This document shows positions 8,641 to 20,040 of a DNA stretch of 64,000 nt, piece by piece. This DNA comes from Pseudomonas morbosilactucae (GTDB lineage: Bacteria > Pseudomonadota > Gammaproteobacteria > Pseudomonadales > Pseudomonadaceae), in the NCBI RefSeq assembly GCF_023241715.1, contig NZ_JALQCW010000003.1, positions 1 through 64,000 of the forward strand, read 5' to 3'. How positions within the stretch are numbered: the stretch's first letter is position 1; every line of letters begins with the position of its first letter. The position numbers and the translations under genes were made by a program. The notes under the pieces were generated by a model. The model did no database searches, was not told the DNA's origin, and was given only the letters and a program-made list of their open reading frames with translations.

Positions 8641-8712
8641 GCCGGATGCCGGCAAAGAGAGCATGCTGCAGTGCAGGCCGCGCGATATTGATAACGGATG
8701 GTGATTCCTTCG

Positions 8713-9654
8713 ATGGACTTCAAAGACTATTACAAGATTCTCGGTGTGGAACCGACAGCGGACGACAAGGCGATCAAGGCCGCCTATCGCAAGCTGGCGC
8801 GTAAGTACCACCCCGATGTCAGTAAGGAAAAGGACGCCGAGGCCAAGTTCAAGGACGCCTCGGAAGCCTATGAAGCGCTGAAAAGCGCCGACAAGCGCGC
8901 CGAATACGACGAGATGCGCAAATACGGCCAGCATGGCCAGCCGTTCCAGGGCCCGCCCGGGTGGCAAGGCCGTGGCGGTTTTGGCGGTGGTCAGGAATCA
9001 GGCGATTTTTCGGACTTCTTCAGTTCGATCTTCGGTAATCGTGGGCCCGGCTTTGGTGGCCCGGAGTCGCGCCGCAGCAGCGGGCGACGTGGACAGGATG
9101 TGGAAATGGAATTGCCGATTTTCCTGGAGGAAACCCTCGCGACCGAGTCGAAGAAGGTCAGCTTCCAGGTGCCGCAGTACAATGCTGCGGGCCAGCACGT
9201 CAGCAACACCAGCAAGAGCCTGAACGTGAAGATCCCGGCCGGGGTCAGCGATGGCGAGCGCATTCGCCTCAAGGGCCAGGGCGCACCGGGCGTCGGGGGC
9301 GGGGCCAATGGCGACCTGTACCTGACCATTCGTTTTGCCCCGCACCCGAAATTCGACGTCGAGGGCGAGAACCTGATCATCACCTTGCCCCTGGCGCCTT
9401 GGGAACTGGCCCTGGGGACTGAAGTGGCGGTGCCGACCCTGACCGGCAAGATCAACCTGAAGGTCCCGGCCGGCAGCCAGAACGGCCAGCGCATGCGTGC
9501 CAAGGGCCACGGCCTGCTGAACAAGGCGGGGGAGCGCGGTTACCTGTTCGTGCAACTCAAGGCGGTAATGCCCAAGCAGACCAGCGACGACGTCAAGGCG
9601 TTGTGGCAGGAACTGGCGAAAAAGGCCGCCTTCGACCCGCGGGAACATTTCTGA
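8713..9654 (+). CDS. cbpA: DnaJ-class co-chaperone CbpA
   Basis: A 313-residue class B J-protein that stimulates DnaK ATPase; E. coli CbpA also binds curved DNA. The J domain spans residues 1-70 with the essential HPD triad ([15 protein letters not shown]). A Gly/Phe-rich linker follows (about 75-115), then two beta-barrel substrate-binding domains with the C-terminal signature [10 protein letters not shown]. No zinc-finger cysteines are present, which separates it from DnaJ. I chose the ATG giving [12 protein letters not shown], the family start; an upstream ATG at 8698 would add five residues. cbpM follows 23 nt downstream. Confidence 0.93.
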   Translation: MDFKDYYKILGVEPTADDKAIKAAYRKLARKYHPDVSKEKDAEAKFKDASEAYEALKSADKRAEYDEMRKYGQHGQPFQGPPGWQGRGGFGGGQESGDFSDFFSSIFGNRGPGFGGPESRRSSGRRGQDVEMELPIFLEETLATESKKVSFQVPQYNAAGQHVSNTSKSLNVKIPAGVSDGERIRLKGQGAPGVGGGANGDLYLTIRFAPHPKFDVEGENLIITLPLAPWELALGTEVAVPTLTGKINLKVPAGSQNGQRMRAKGHGLLNKAGERGYLFVQLKAVMPKQTSDDVKALWQELAKKAAFDPREHF

Positions 9655-9677
9655 TTCGACACTAGGAGTCGCTGGCC

Positions 9678-9989
9678 ATGAGCACCCTGATCGTTCAGCT
9701 GGACATGGAAGAGTTCTGTGAGGTGGCCGATTTGTCGGCCGCCTACGTGATCGAAATTGTCGAACACGGGATTCTTGAACCTCATGGCGCGGCGCCCGAG
9801 CACTGGCGCTTCACCGACGTCGAACTGGTGCTGGCCAAGCGCGCGGCCAAGTTGCAGCGTGATCTGGACCTGGAATGGGAAGGGGTGGCCCTGGCCCTGG
9901 ACCTGCTGGAAGAGGTGCAGCAACTGCGGGCGGAGAATCAGATGCTCAAGCAGCGCCTCGGTCGCCTGGTCACCGACTCCCCGCAGTAA
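9678..9989 (+). CDS. cbpM: Chaperone modulatory protein CbpM
   Basis: A 103-residue MerR-like helix-turn-helix small protein. CbpM binds the J domain of CbpA and inhibits both its DnaK co-chaperone activity and its DNA binding. Features include the N-terminal EFCEVADLSAAYVIEIVEHG helix-turn-helix-like segment, the WRFTDVEL wing, and a C-terminal Leu-rich helix (LDLLEEVQQLRAENQMLKQR) of coiled-coil type. It is preceded by AGGAGTC and sits directly behind cbpA, the normal arrangement. It converges with the sensor kinase gene 18 nt away. Confidence 0.9.
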   Translation: MSTLIVQLDMEEFCEVADLSAAYVIEIVEHGILEPHGAAPEHWRFTDVELVLAKRAAKLQRDLDLEWEGVALALDLLEEVQQLRAENQMLKQRLGRLVTDSPQ

Positions 9990-10007
9990 CTGCCGGCCGC
10001 CCCGCGT

Positions 10008-11147
10008 CTAGGGCTGAGCGCGGGACACTCGTGGCAGCACTACGGTAAATGTGGTGCCGTCGATCTGGCTGGAACTGACGTCGATGCTGCCCTGGTGGGC
10101 CACCACCACTTCCTTGACGATGAACAAGCCCAATCCCAGGCTGGTGGACGGATTGCCCAGCTCCTCGCTGGCGCTGCGCACCAGAGGGTCGAACAGCGTG
10201 CTCAGGGCCTCCTGTGCAATGGGCTGGCCGTAGTTGTGAATGGTCAGCAGTACCTGTTCCACGCCACCGGTCAGGGTCACCGTGACGCTGCGACTGTGGC
10301 TGCCGTGCTGCAAGGCATTGCCGATCAGGTTTTGCAGCATCTGTTCGATACGCCCCCGATCCCAGATGCCGTGGCTGTCGCCATGGAAATTCAGCGACGG
10401 CATGCAATCGGGCTGTCCGGCACAGGCTTCGTCCATGACGGCCTTGATCGCACTGGCCAGGTCCATGGGCGCCGGCTCGATGGGCAAGCCACTGCCCAGG
10501 CGGCTGCGCACGAACTCCAGCAGGTCGCTGACCATCGCCCCCATGTGCCGCGTGCCGCTCTTGATCCGCGTCACATAGGCCAGGGCATCGGCGTCCAGGG
10601 CGACTTTGCGCGCCAGCATCTCGCTGGACATGCTCACCGCCTGCAGCGGCGCACGCAGGTCGTGGCCGAGGATCGCCAGGAAAATGTCCCGTGAACGATT
10701 GACCTGTTCGGCATAGGCACTGGTGGATTCGGCCAGGGCTTCGTCGATGGCTTCGTTGAAGCGGATCATGTCCTGGAAATAGGCCAGGTCCGGGGAGGCC
10801 AGGCTGTTGACCCACAACCGAATCACACAGGCCCGCAGGTGACGAAACTCCGAGGTCATCTGCACCAGGTCGAACCCCACGTGGTGGCGCAGTTCGCCGT
10901 GGCTGGCGGCGGCCTGATCGAGGCTGGGGGTTTTCTCCGGGCCTTCGCCCTTGGCCTTGGCCACCTGTTCGCTGGCGGTCTGGGCGGTCTGCATGTCCCG
11001 CGAGGCGGCCAGGAGGATGGATTTGGCGTGGTCGCGCAACTCCAGGCGCGACATGGAATCGGCGGCGGGGGCGATGGATTTGGCAAACTGCTCCCACTCA
11101 TCAACGATTCGATCAACGTGTTGCACGATGAAATCGGATAGGCGCAT
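10008..11147 (-). CDS. Soluble sensor histidine kinase
   Basis: A 379-residue kinase without membrane segments. The N-terminal region (about residues 1-140) is all-helical and resembles an RsbR/RsbT-antagonist N-terminal sensor. The HisKA dimerisation box follows, with the phospho-acceptor His162 in LAILGHDLRAPLQA, then an ATPase domain with N box (NLIGNALQHGSHS) and G box (SLGLGLFIVKEVV). No receiver domain is attached, and no response regulator is adjacent, so its partner is unknown. Longer in-frame starts exist; the ATG at 11145-11147 is preferred because the recognisable domain begins there. Confidence 0.82.
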   Translation of the reverse strand: MRLSDFIVQHVDRIVDEWEQFAKSIAPAADSMSRLELRDHAKSILLAASRDMQTAQTASEQVAKAKGEGPEKTPSLDQAAASHGELRHHVGFDLVQMTSEFRHLRACVIRLWVNSLASPDLAYFQDMIRFNEAIDEALAESTSAYAEQVNRSRDIFLAILGHDLRAPLQAVSMSSEMLARKVALDADALAYVTRIKSGTRHMGAMVSDLLEFVRSRLGSGLPIEPAPMDLASAIKAVMDEACAGQPDCMPSLNFHGDSHGIWDRGRIEQMLQNLIGNALQHGSHSRSVTVTLTGGVEQVLLTIHNYGQPIAQEALSTLFDPLVRSASEELGNPSTSLGLGLFIVKEVVVAHQGSIDVSSSQIDGTTFTVVLPRVSRAQP

Positions 11148-11238
11148 AGCCGGGAACCTTGCTGGCGAAGTGTGAGAAATCGACAGGCATCTTAGCGCCT
11201 TGCGGCGCGCTTCAACACTCATACCGGCAAACAAGCTT

Positions 11239-11258
11239 CCCGGCCTTTTCAGGCCGGG
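11239..11258 (-). terminator. Hairpin downstream of ureC
   Basis: CCCGGCC and GGCCGGG form a 7-bp stem with a 6-nt loop just after the ureC stop codon (11265). It plausibly ends the urt-ure transcript. A partial T-run follows on the minus strand (AAGCTTGTTTG). Confidence 0.6.
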
Positions 11259-11264
11259 TGTTGG

Positions 11265-12963
11265 CTAGAAAAGAAAGTAGCGTTGTGCCATCGGCAACAC
11301 GTCCGCCGGCTCACACCACAGCAGCACGCCATCGGCCTTGACCTGGTAGGTCTGCGGGTCAACGTCGATCTGCGGCAGGTAGTCGTTGTGGATCAGGTCG
11401 GTTTTTTGCACATTGCGACAGCCCTTGACCACGGCGATGCGTTTTTTCAGGCCCAGGCTTTCCGGCACCCCGGCGTCCAGGGCCGCCTGGCTGATAAAGG
11501 TCAGGCTGGTGGCGTGGCGGCTGCCGCCGTAGCTGGCGAACATGGGGCGGTAGTGCACCGGCTGCGGTGTGGGGATCGAGGCGTTGGCGTCACCCATCAG
11601 GCTGGCGGCAATGGCCCCGCCCTTGAGGATCAGGGTCGGCTTGACCCCGAAGAACGCCGGGCGCCAGAGCACCAGGTCGGCCCATTTGCCCACTTCGATG
11701 GAGCCCACTTCATGGCTGATGCCGTGGGTGATCGCCGGGTTGATGGTGTATTTGGCGATGTAGCGCTTGACCCGGAAGTTGCTGTTGCCCGGGCCATCGC
11801 CGTCCAGCGGGCCGCGCTGCTTGTGCATCTTGTCGGCGGTCTGCCAGGTGCGGGTGATGACTTCGCCGACCCGGCCCATGGCCTGGCTGTCGGAGCTAAT
11901 CATCGAGAACGCGCCCAGGTCGTGGAGGATGTCTTCGGCGGCGATGGTCTCGCGGCGAATGCGGCTTTCGGCGAAGGCCACGTCCTCGGCGATGCTTGGG
12001 TCCAGGTGATGGCAGACCATCAGCATGTCCAGGTGCTCGTCGATGGTGTTGCGGGTGAACGGCCGCGTCGGGTTGGTGGAGCTGGGCAGCACGTTGGCGA
12101 AGCCGCAAGCCTTGATGATGTCCGGCGCATGGCCGCCGCCGCGCTTCGGTGTGGTAGGTGTGGATGGTGCGGCCCTTGAAGGCGCCGAGGGTGGTTTCGA
12201 CGAAGCCCGATTCGTTCAGGGTGTCGGTGTGGATCGCCACCTGCACATCGTACTGGTCGGCCACGCTCAGGCAGTTGTCGATGGCCGCGGGGGTGGTGCC
12301 CCAGTCTTCATGCAGTTTGAGGCCGATGGCCCCGGCCTTGACCTGTTCAATCAATGGCTCCGGCAGGCTGGCGTTGCCCTTGCCGGTGAAACCGATGTTC
12401 ATCGGGAACGCGTCGGCGGCCTGGAGCATGCGCGCCATGTGCCAGGGCCCTGACGTACAGGTGGTGGCATTGGTACCAGTGGCCGGGCCCGTGCCGCCGC
12501 CGATCATGGTGGTGACGCCGCTCATCAGCGCTTCTTCGATCTGCTGCGGGCAGATGAAGTGAATGTGGGTGTCGATGCCGCCGGCCGTGAGGATCATGCC
12601 CTCGCCGGCGATGACTTCGGTGCTGGCGCCGATGGCAATGGTCACATCAGGCTGGATGTCCGGGTTGCCGGCCTTGCCGATGGCGGCAATGCGCCCGTCT
12701 TTGAGGCCGACATCGGCCTTGACGATGCCCCAGTGATCGATGATCAGGGCATTGGTAATCAGCGTGTCGACCACCTCGGCGGCCAGCAACTGGCCCTGGC
12801 CCATGCCGTCGCGGATCACTTTGCCACCGCCGAATTTCACTTCTTCGCCGTAGGTGGTGAAGTCTTTTTCCACTTCGATCCATAGCTCGGTGTCAGCCAG
12901 GCGTACCTTGTCGCCGACCGTAGGGCCGAACATGTCGGCGTAGGCTTGGCGGGAAATGTGCAT
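11265..12963 (-). pseudogene. ureC: Urease alpha subunit UreC, interrupted by a frameshift
   Basis: UreC is the catalytic nickel subunit that hydrolyses urea to ammonia and carbamate. From the ATG at 12961-12963 the frame includes the metal ligands His133 and His135 (THIHF), the lysine to be carbamylated Lys216 (GLKLHEDWG), His245 (VAIHTD) and His271 (TYHTE). Right after that motif the reading frame breaks (12130-12147). The family sequence E-G-A-G-G-G-H-A-P-D is restored if two G bases are added. The rest, including MVCHHLD and the end MAQRYFLF, continues in the second frame. The span is 1699 nt; adding 2 nt gives 566 residues, the family length. It is either a recent inactivation or a base-calling error; every other part looks functional. 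Confidence 0.9.
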
Positions 12964-13059
12964 TCCTCGTTCCTCGGAAGGGAGCTGCAAGCCTTAAGCT
13001 GCCAGCTCCAAGAAAATCAAAAAATATCGATACCGCTTCAGGCGTCTCTTGCTTACCGC
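12964..13059. other. Gap between ureB and ureC
   Basis: This 96-nt intra-operon spacer holds GAGGA just ahead of the ureC ATG and AGCT-rich imperfect inverted repeats (GGAGCTGCAAG near 12979, with AGCTCC near 13004). They faintly resemble the 14-bp repeat family seen at 7.1 kb. No gene is visible. Confidence 0.5.
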
Positions 13060-13904
<845 letters not shown>

Positions 13905-14438
13905 TCACTCCTGGAGGAGGCTGGGCGGTTGGGCCCCGGGATTAAGGGTCAGCTGCATAAAGGTCAGGTCCAGCCAGCGGCCGAACTTGGTGCCCACCTG
14001 GGGCATTTGCCCGGTGGTGACGAACCCCAGGCGCTCATGCAGGCGAATCGAAGCAACGTTGCCGCTTTCAATGGCGGCCACCATCACGTGCTTGCCGCCG
14101 TGTCTGGCGCGCTCCACCAGCGCGTCCATCAGGCGCGGGCCGAGGCCGTTGCCCCGTTGGTCGCTGCGGATGTACACCGAGTGCTCGACGGTGTGGCGGA
14201 AGCCCTCGAAGGGCCGCCAGTCACCGAATGAAGCGTAGCCGAGCACCACCTCCTCGGCGTTGACGACGACCAGGATCGGGTAGCCCTGGGCTTGCCGGGC
14301 GCTGAACCAGGCCTGGCGGTTGCCCAGGTCCACGGGCTGCTCGTTCCAGATCGCCGTGGTGTTGAGCACGGCGTCGTTGTAGATGTCGCGGATCGCGGGC
14401 AGGTCGGCGTGCACGGCGTCGCGGATGCGGTCAGTCAT
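13905..14438 (-). CDS. Methionine sulfoximine/phosphinothricin-type N-acetyltransferase
   Basis: A 177-residue GNAT enzyme of the Pat/Bar type. It shows the family N terminus (IRDAVHADLPAIRDIYNDAV), the SVYIRSDQRGNGLGPRLM acetyl-CoA site and the C-terminal segment G-R-W-L-D-L-T-F-M-Q. The P. aeruginosa homologue between ureA and ureB (PA4866, as I recall) acetylates methionine sulfoximine and phosphinothricin, inhibitors of glutamine synthetase. This would fit an operon that feeds ammonia to glutamine synthetase. It is spaced 6 nt from the next gene and 9 nt from ureA. Confidence 0.88.
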   Translation of the reverse strand: MTDRIRDAVHADLPAIRDIYNDAVLNTTAIWNEQPVDLGNRQAWFSARQAQGYPILVVVNAEEVVLGYASFGDWRPFEGFRHTVEHSVYIRSDQRGNGLGPRLMDALVERARHGGKHVMVAAIESGNVASIRLHERLGFVTTGQMPQVGTKFGRWLDLTFMQLTLNPGAQPPSLLQE

Positions 14439-14447
14439 GTCGCGGCC

Positions 14448-14750
14448 TCAGGCGATGGGTTGGTGGACGGTGACCAGCTTGGTGCCATCGGGGAAGGTCG
14501 CTTCCACCTGGATCTCCGGGATCATTTCCGGGATGCCTTCCATCACCTGTTCACGGCTCAGCAGGGTGGTGCCGAAGTGCATCAGCTCGGCCACGGTCTG
14601 GCCGTCGCGGGCGCCTTCGAGCAGGGCCGCCGAGATGTAGGCCATGGCTTCCGGATAGTTGAGTTTCACCCCCCGGGCCAGGCGCCGCTCGGCCACCAGG
14701 CCGGCGGTAAAAATCAGCAGTTTGTCTTTTTCGCGTGGGGTCAGGTCCAT
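14448..14750 (-). CDS. ureA: Urease gamma subunit UreA
   Basis: A 100-residue smallest structural urease subunit, opening [20 protein letters not shown] and ending in the characteristic [12 protein letters not shown]. The length is typical. It lies between ureD and the two acetyltransferases. Operon order is ureD-ureA-acetyltransferase-acetyltransferase-ureB-ureC. The other accessory genes (ureE, ureF, ureG) are not in the window and must be elsewhere if the enzyme is to be activated. Confidence 0.96.
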   Translation of the reverse strand: MDLTPREKDKLLIFTAGLVAERRLARGVKLNYPEAMAYISAALLEGARDGQTVAELMHFGTTLLSREQVMEGIPEMIPEIQVEATFPDGTKLVTVHQPIA

Positions 14751-14802
14751 CGTTCGAAATCCGTTGTTGGGCAGTGGAAAAGGGGGGTGTGCGGGCCGCG
14801 GT

Positions 14803-15642
14803 TCATGTGCTCCAGATCCTCGGCGGCAGCGCCTCGCGGCCCAGCAGGGCCGGGCGCAGCAGGCGCCACAGGTCGATCAGCCAGGCCCGCGCCTGCAGGG
14901 CTTCGCCGGCCAGGCAGCGGGCCACCAGCAGGCCCGGCAATTGGGTCAGGTCGCCGCGTACCGCGTGGGGCAGCGAGCGACAGGTCTCCAGCAATTCAGG
15001 GTCGATCTCGCCGGTCACCAGCAGGGTGGCAAACACCGGTTGCCCGTCCAGGCCGATGGGCGAGTCCAGCAGGCCATCGCCACCGATGATGCGTTGGCGT
15101 TCATGCCAGAGCAGCTGGCCGTCGCGGCGGATCTCCAGCCGCGACTGAAAGTGCCCCAGGTCAAAACGCTCGTCGCTGGCAGGGCGCCCGAGGGCCACGA
15201 TGTCCCAGTAGAACAGCCGGGCATCGCCTTGCAGCTCGATGCGGGTGCTGAGTTCGGCCTGGGCCGCGCTGAACACGATGGTTTCCTGGGGCAGCCACTC
15301 CAGGGTCGCGCCGGCCGCCACGTTCAGTTCCAGGGTCTGGTAGGCCGGCCCGGCGGCGCGGTACCACTTGGCAGCGCCCGGGCTGGTGAGTTGCGCCCAG
15401 GCATCGCTGGCGACGCTGGCGCGGATGTCCAGGCGGTCGCCGCCGGCAATGCCGCCGGGCGGGTGGACGATGATGTGCTGGCAAACCTGCGGGCCTTCGG
15501 CATACAGGTGCTTTTGCACCCGCAGCGGGCCCAGGTGCCGGCGCTGGACCGGGCGCGTGGTGTCGCCGAACCGGGCGTAGCCGAGTTCCAGCTCGGCGTG
15601 CCAGCTGGGCGTGAACAAGGCGCTATGGGCAGGAAGATTCAT
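14803..15642 (-). CDS. ureD: Urease accessory protein UreD
   Basis: A 279-residue cytosolic chaperone that, with UreF and UreG, delivers nickel to apo-urease. Family landmarks are the [10 protein letters not shown] motif (about residues 61-70), GAAKWYR (about 94-100) and [11 protein letters not shown] (about 115-125). The stop of urtE lies 30 nt upstream, so ureD is probably read through from the urea transporter operon. Confidence 0.94.
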   Translation of the reverse strand: MNLPAHSALFTPSWHAELELGYARFGDTTRPVQRRHLGPLRVQKHLYAEGPQVCQHIIVHPPGGIAGGDRLDIRASVASDAWAQLTSPGAAKWYRAAGPAYQTLELNVAAGATLEWLPQETIVFSAAQAELSTRIELQGDARLFYWDIVALGRPASDERFDLGHFQSRLEIRRDGQLLWHERQRIIGGDGLLDSPIGLDGQPVFATLLVTGEIDPELLETCRSLPHAVRGDLTQLPGLLVARCLAGEALQARAWLIDLWRLLRPALLGREALPPRIWST

Positions 15643-15672
15643 GGTGGGTGCTTATCGTTAGGACGCTACAGA

Positions 15673-16371
15673 TTAGATCGTTACCAGCCCGCGTACACCT
15701 TCGGCCTGCATATTTTCGCCACGGCCCTGCTGGACGATTTCACCCCGGGACATCACCAGGTACTGGTCGGCCAGCTCGGCGGCGAAGTCATAGAACTGCT
15801 CCACCAGCAGAATCGCCATATCGCCCCGGGCCGCGAGGGTCTTGATCACCGCGCCGATCTCCTTGATCACTGACGGCTGGATGCCTTCGGTGGGCTCATC
15901 GAGGATCAGCAGCCGTGGACGACTGGCCAGGGCGCGTCCGATGGCCAACTGTTGCTGCTGGCCGCCCGATAGGTCGCCGCCGCGGCGCTGTTTCATCTGC
16001 AGCAGCACCGGGAACAGCTCGTAGATAAAGGCTGGCACTTCCTTGGCTTCGGACCCCGGGAAGCGCGACAGGCCCATCAGCAGGTTTTCTTCCACGGTCA
16101 GGCGGCCGAAAATCTCCCGGCCCTGGGGCACGTAGGCGATGCCGGCATGCACCCGCTGGTGTGGCTTGAGCCCGGTGATGGCCTTGCCTTCCCAATTCAC
16201 TGTGCCGTCCTTGGCCGGCAACAGGCCCATCAGGCACTTGAGCAGGGTGGTCTTGCCCACGCCGTTACGCCCCAGCAGGCAAGTGACCTCACCGATCTTC
16301 GCCTCGAATGACAGCCCGCGCAGAATGTGGCTACCGCCGTAGTATTGATGAAGGTGTTGTACCTGTAGCAT
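15673..16371 (-). CDS. urtE: Urea ABC transporter ATP-binding subunit UrtE
   Basis: A 232-residue LivF-type ATPase. Walker A is GRNGVGKTT (about residues 34-42), the signature is LSGGQQQQLAIGRAL, and Walker B is LLILDEPTEGIQP. It powers high-affinity urea uptake together with UrtD on the membrane pair UrtB/UrtC. A strong ribosome site (AAAGGAG) precedes the ATG. A 90-nt gap separates it from urtD; elsewhere the operon is tightly packed. Confidence 0.94.
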   Translation of the reverse strand: MLQVQHLHQYYGGSHILRGLSFEAKIGEVTCLLGRNGVGKTTLLKCLMGLLPAKDGTVNWEGKAITGLKPHQRVHAGIAYVPQGREIFGRLTVEENLLMGLSRFPGSEAKEVPAFIYELFPVLLQMKQRRGGDLSGGQQQQLAIGRALASRPRLLILDEPTEGIQPSVIKEIGAVIKTLAARGDMAILLVEQFYDFAAELADQYLVMSRGEIVQQGRGENMQAEGVRGLVTI

Positions 16372-16461
16372 CGGAACTCCTTTTGGAGAATTTAAGCGGC
16401 AAGCACGAGGCGTAGAGCTCGCGGCCTTTCTCTTGCAGCTTGTCGCTGGTAACTGGCCGAT
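16372..16461. other. Gap between urtD and urtE
   Basis: This 90-nt spacer contains one degenerate copy of the AAGCGGCAAGC repeat (near 16394) and the urtE Shine-Dalgarno sequence. No coding potential is seen. Confidence 0.5.
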
Positions 16462-17318
<857 letters not shown>

Positions 17319-17322
<4 letters not shown>

Positions 17323-18398
17323 TGTTCACCTCGTTTTTTCAGCAGGCCGATCACGCCCTTGGGCAGGTACAGGGTCACCACGATGAACAGCGCGCCGAGG
17401 AAGAACAGCCAGTATTCGGGGAAGGCCACGGTGAACCAGCTCTTCATGCCGTTGACCACGCCGGCGCCGAGCAACGGGCCGATCAGCGTGCCGCGACCGC
17501 CCAGGGCGACCCATACCGCCGCCTCGATGGAGTTGGTCGGCGACATTTCGCTGGGGTTGATGATGCCCACCTGAGGCACATACAGCGCGCCAGCCAGACC
17601 GCACAGCACGGCGCTCAGCACCCAGACAAACAGCTTGAAGCCGCGGGGGTCGTAGCCGCAGAACATCAGGCGGTTCTCGGCGTCGCGCAGCGCCGTCAGC
17701 ACTCGACCGAACTTGCTGCGCGCCAGGCGCCAGCCGATGTACAGGCTGGCCACCAGCAGCAACACCGTGGCCAGGAACAGCACCGCCCGGGTCCCGGGTT
17801 CGGTGATGCCGAAACCGAGGATGGTGCGGAAGTTGGTGAAGCCGTTGTTGCCACCAAAACCGGTTTCGTTACGGAAGAACAGCAGCATCCCGGCGAAGGT
17901 CAGGGCCTGGGTCATGATCGAGAAATACACGCCCTTGATCCGCGAGCGGAATGCGAAGAAACCGAACACCAGGGCCAGCAAGCCCGGTGCCAGTACCACC
18001 AGGCACATGGCCCAGAGGAAGCTGCTGGTGCCGACCCAGTACCAGGGCAATTCGGTCCACGAGAGGAAGGTCATGAATGCCGGCAAGCCATCCCCCGAGG
18101 CCTGGCGCATCAGGTACATGCCCATGGCGTAGCCGCCCAGTGCGAAGAACAGGCCGTGACCCAGGGACAGCAACCCGGCATAGCCCCAGACCAGGTCCAG
18201 GGCCAGGGCGACGATGGCGTAGCAGAGGATCTTGCCCATCAGGGTCAGGGTGTAGGCCGAGACGTGCAGCGGGTTGTCCGCCGACAGCAGCGAGAGCAGC
18301 GGCAGTGCCAGCAGCAGCGCGAGTATCACCACGCCCACGGCGAGGGTGACCTTGGGGCCGGCTTTTTGTGTAGCGGTGAGTAGCAGAGGCTGGTTCAT
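17319..18398 (-). CDS. urtC: Urea ABC transporter permease UrtC
   Basis: A 359-residue LivM-type permease with about ten hydrophobic segments. The conserved EAA-like region reads ENRLMFCGYDPRGFKLFVWV, and the C-terminal GRGTLIGPLLGAGVVNGMKSW is the LivM hallmark. It pairs with UrtB to form the urea channel. It starts on the last base of the urtB stop (TGATG overlap), which indicates coupled translation. Confidence 0.94.
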
Positions 18399-19900
18399 CA
18401 GTCGATCACCCGTCCTTTCAGAGCGAAGAGGCCTTGCGGACGTTTCTGAATGAACAGAATGATCAGCGCGAGGATCAGGATCTTGCCGAGTACGGCGCCG
18501 ATCTGCGGTTCGAGAATCTTGTTGGCGATGCCCAGGCCAAAGGCCGCGAGCACGCTACCGGCCAGTTGCCCGACCCCGCCGAGCACCACCACCAGGAACG
18601 AGTCGATGATGTAGCTCTGACCGAGGTCCGGGCCGACGTTGCCGATCTGGCTCAGGGCCACGCCCCCCAGGCCGGCGATGCCCGAGCCAAGGCCGAAGGC
18701 GAGCATGTCGACGCGCCCGGTGGGCACGCCGCAGCAGGCGGCCATGTTGCGGTTCTGGGTCACGGCACGCACGTTCAGGCCCAGGCGGGTCTTGTTCAGC
18801 AGCAGCCAGGTCAGCACCACCACAAACAGGGCGAAGGCGATGATCACGATGCGGTTGTAGGGCAGCACCAGGTTGGGCAGCACCTGGATCCCGCCCGAGA
18901 GCCAGGCCGGGTTGGCCACTTCCACGTTCTGCGCGCCGAACACTAGGCGCACCAGTTGGATCAGCATCAGGCTGATGCCCCAGGTCGCCAGCAGGGTTTC
19001 CAGTGGGCGGCCGTAGAGATGGCGGATCACCGTGCGCTCCAGGGCCATGCCGATGGCCGCGGTGACAAAAAACGCCACCGGCAGGGCAATCAACGGGTAG
19101 AACTCGATGGCTTGCGGGGCGAAGCGCTGGAACATCAACTGCACCACGTAGGTGGAGTAGGCGCCGAGCATGAGCATCTCGCCGTGGGCCATGTTGATCA
19201 CCCCCAGCAGGCCGAAGGTGATCGCCAGGCCCAAGGCCGCCAGCAGCAGGATCGAGCCCAGGGACATGCCGCTGAATGCCTGGCCGAGAATCTCGCCCAC
19301 CAGCAGCTTGCGCTTGACCTGGGCCAGGCTGGTCTCGGCGGCGGTGTGCACCCCAGCATCGGTTTCAACCCCCGGTTCCAACAGGCTTTCGAGGCGCGTG
19401 CGGGCCAACGGGTCGCCGGTTTCACCCAACAGGCGTACCGCCGCCAGGCGCACGGCCGGGTCGCCGTCCACCAACTGCAAGTTGGCCAGGGCCAGGCTGA
19501 GAGCGGCGTGAACCTTTTCGTCCTGTTCGCCGGCCAGTCGCTGGTCGAGGAATCTCAATTGCGCGGGCTTGGCACTTTTTTGCAATTGCTGGGCGGCGGC
19601 CAGGCGTAGGGTCGCGTCGGCCGCGAGCAATTGGTGGCTGGCCAGGGCGGTGTCGATCAGCCCCCGCAGACGGTTGTTCAGGCGCAGGGTCTTGGCTTCG
19701 CCGTCGATGCTCAATTGGCCCAGTTGCAGGGCGTTGAGCAGTTCGATGCGCACCGGGTCGGGCTGCGCGGCCCAGGACTCGAGGAGTTTGGCTTGTTGCG
19801 TGGCATTGGCGGCGACGAAGTCTTCGGCGTCACCGGCCTGGACCGCCAGCGGTAGCAACAGCAGGCAGGCCAGCATAAAACGGTAGAAGGCAGTGGGCAT
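18398..19900 (-). CDS. urtB: Urea ABC transporter permease UrtB
   Basis: A 500-residue LivH-type permease. Residues 1-22 are a signal-like segment; then a helical soluble region of about 180 residues typical of proteobacterial UrtB precedes eight or so membrane helices with the LivH motif ALGLAITFGLLGVINMAHGE. The ATG at 19898-19900 (MPTAFYRF) is preferred because AGGA lies about 9 nt upstream; an ATG at 19918 would add six residues. Confidence 0.92.
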   Translation of the reverse strand: MPTAFYRFMLACLLLLPLAVQAGDAEDFVAANATQQAKLLESWAAQPDPVRIELLNALQLGQLSIDGEAKTLRLNNRLRGLIDTALASHQLLAADATLRLAAAQQLQKSAKPAQLRFLDQRLAGEQDEKVHAALSLALANLQLVDGDPAVRLAAVRLLGETGDPLARTRLESLLEPGVETDAGVHTAAETSLAQVKRKLLVGEILGQAFSGMSLGSILLLAALGLAITFGLLGVINMAHGEMLMLGAYSTYVVQLMFQRFAPQAIEFYPLIALPVAFFVTAAIGMALERTVIRHLYGRPLETLLATWGISLMLIQLVRLVFGAQNVEVANPAWLSGGIQVLPNLVLPYNRIVIIAFALFVVVLTWLLLNKTRLGLNVRAVTQNRNMAACCGVPTGRVDMLAFGLGSGIAGLGGVALSQIGNVGPDLGQSYIIDSFLVVVLGGVGQLAGSVLAAFGLGIANKILEPQIGAVLGKILILALIILFIQKRPQGLFALKGRVID

Positions 19901-19935
19901 GTCAAATGTCCTGGTCATACAAGAACCCCGCAGAA

Positions 19936-19949
19936 GCCGGCTTGCCGGC
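19936..19949. repeat. REP-like palindrome between urtA and urtB
   Basis: GCCGGCTTGCCGGC is the core of the Pseudomonas REP family. It sits in the 140-nt gap between urtA and urtB, where such elements often attenuate or stabilise the upstream message. This would help make urtA, which encodes the abundant binding protein, more highly expressed than the membrane genes. Confidence 0.6.
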
Positions 19950-20040
19950 GCTAGCGGCCTGTCGGGCAGGCCGTATCAAGCTGATCGCTGGCGAACGGAG
20001 CGCCGCTCGGCCGCTCCTGCGAGGGTGGGCATTGAGTGGC

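Noticed and set aside
8518..8967. 149-codon minus-strand frame before cbpA
   Set aside because: Overlaps the cbpA J domain and covers the promoter region; composition and lack of motifs indicate chance.
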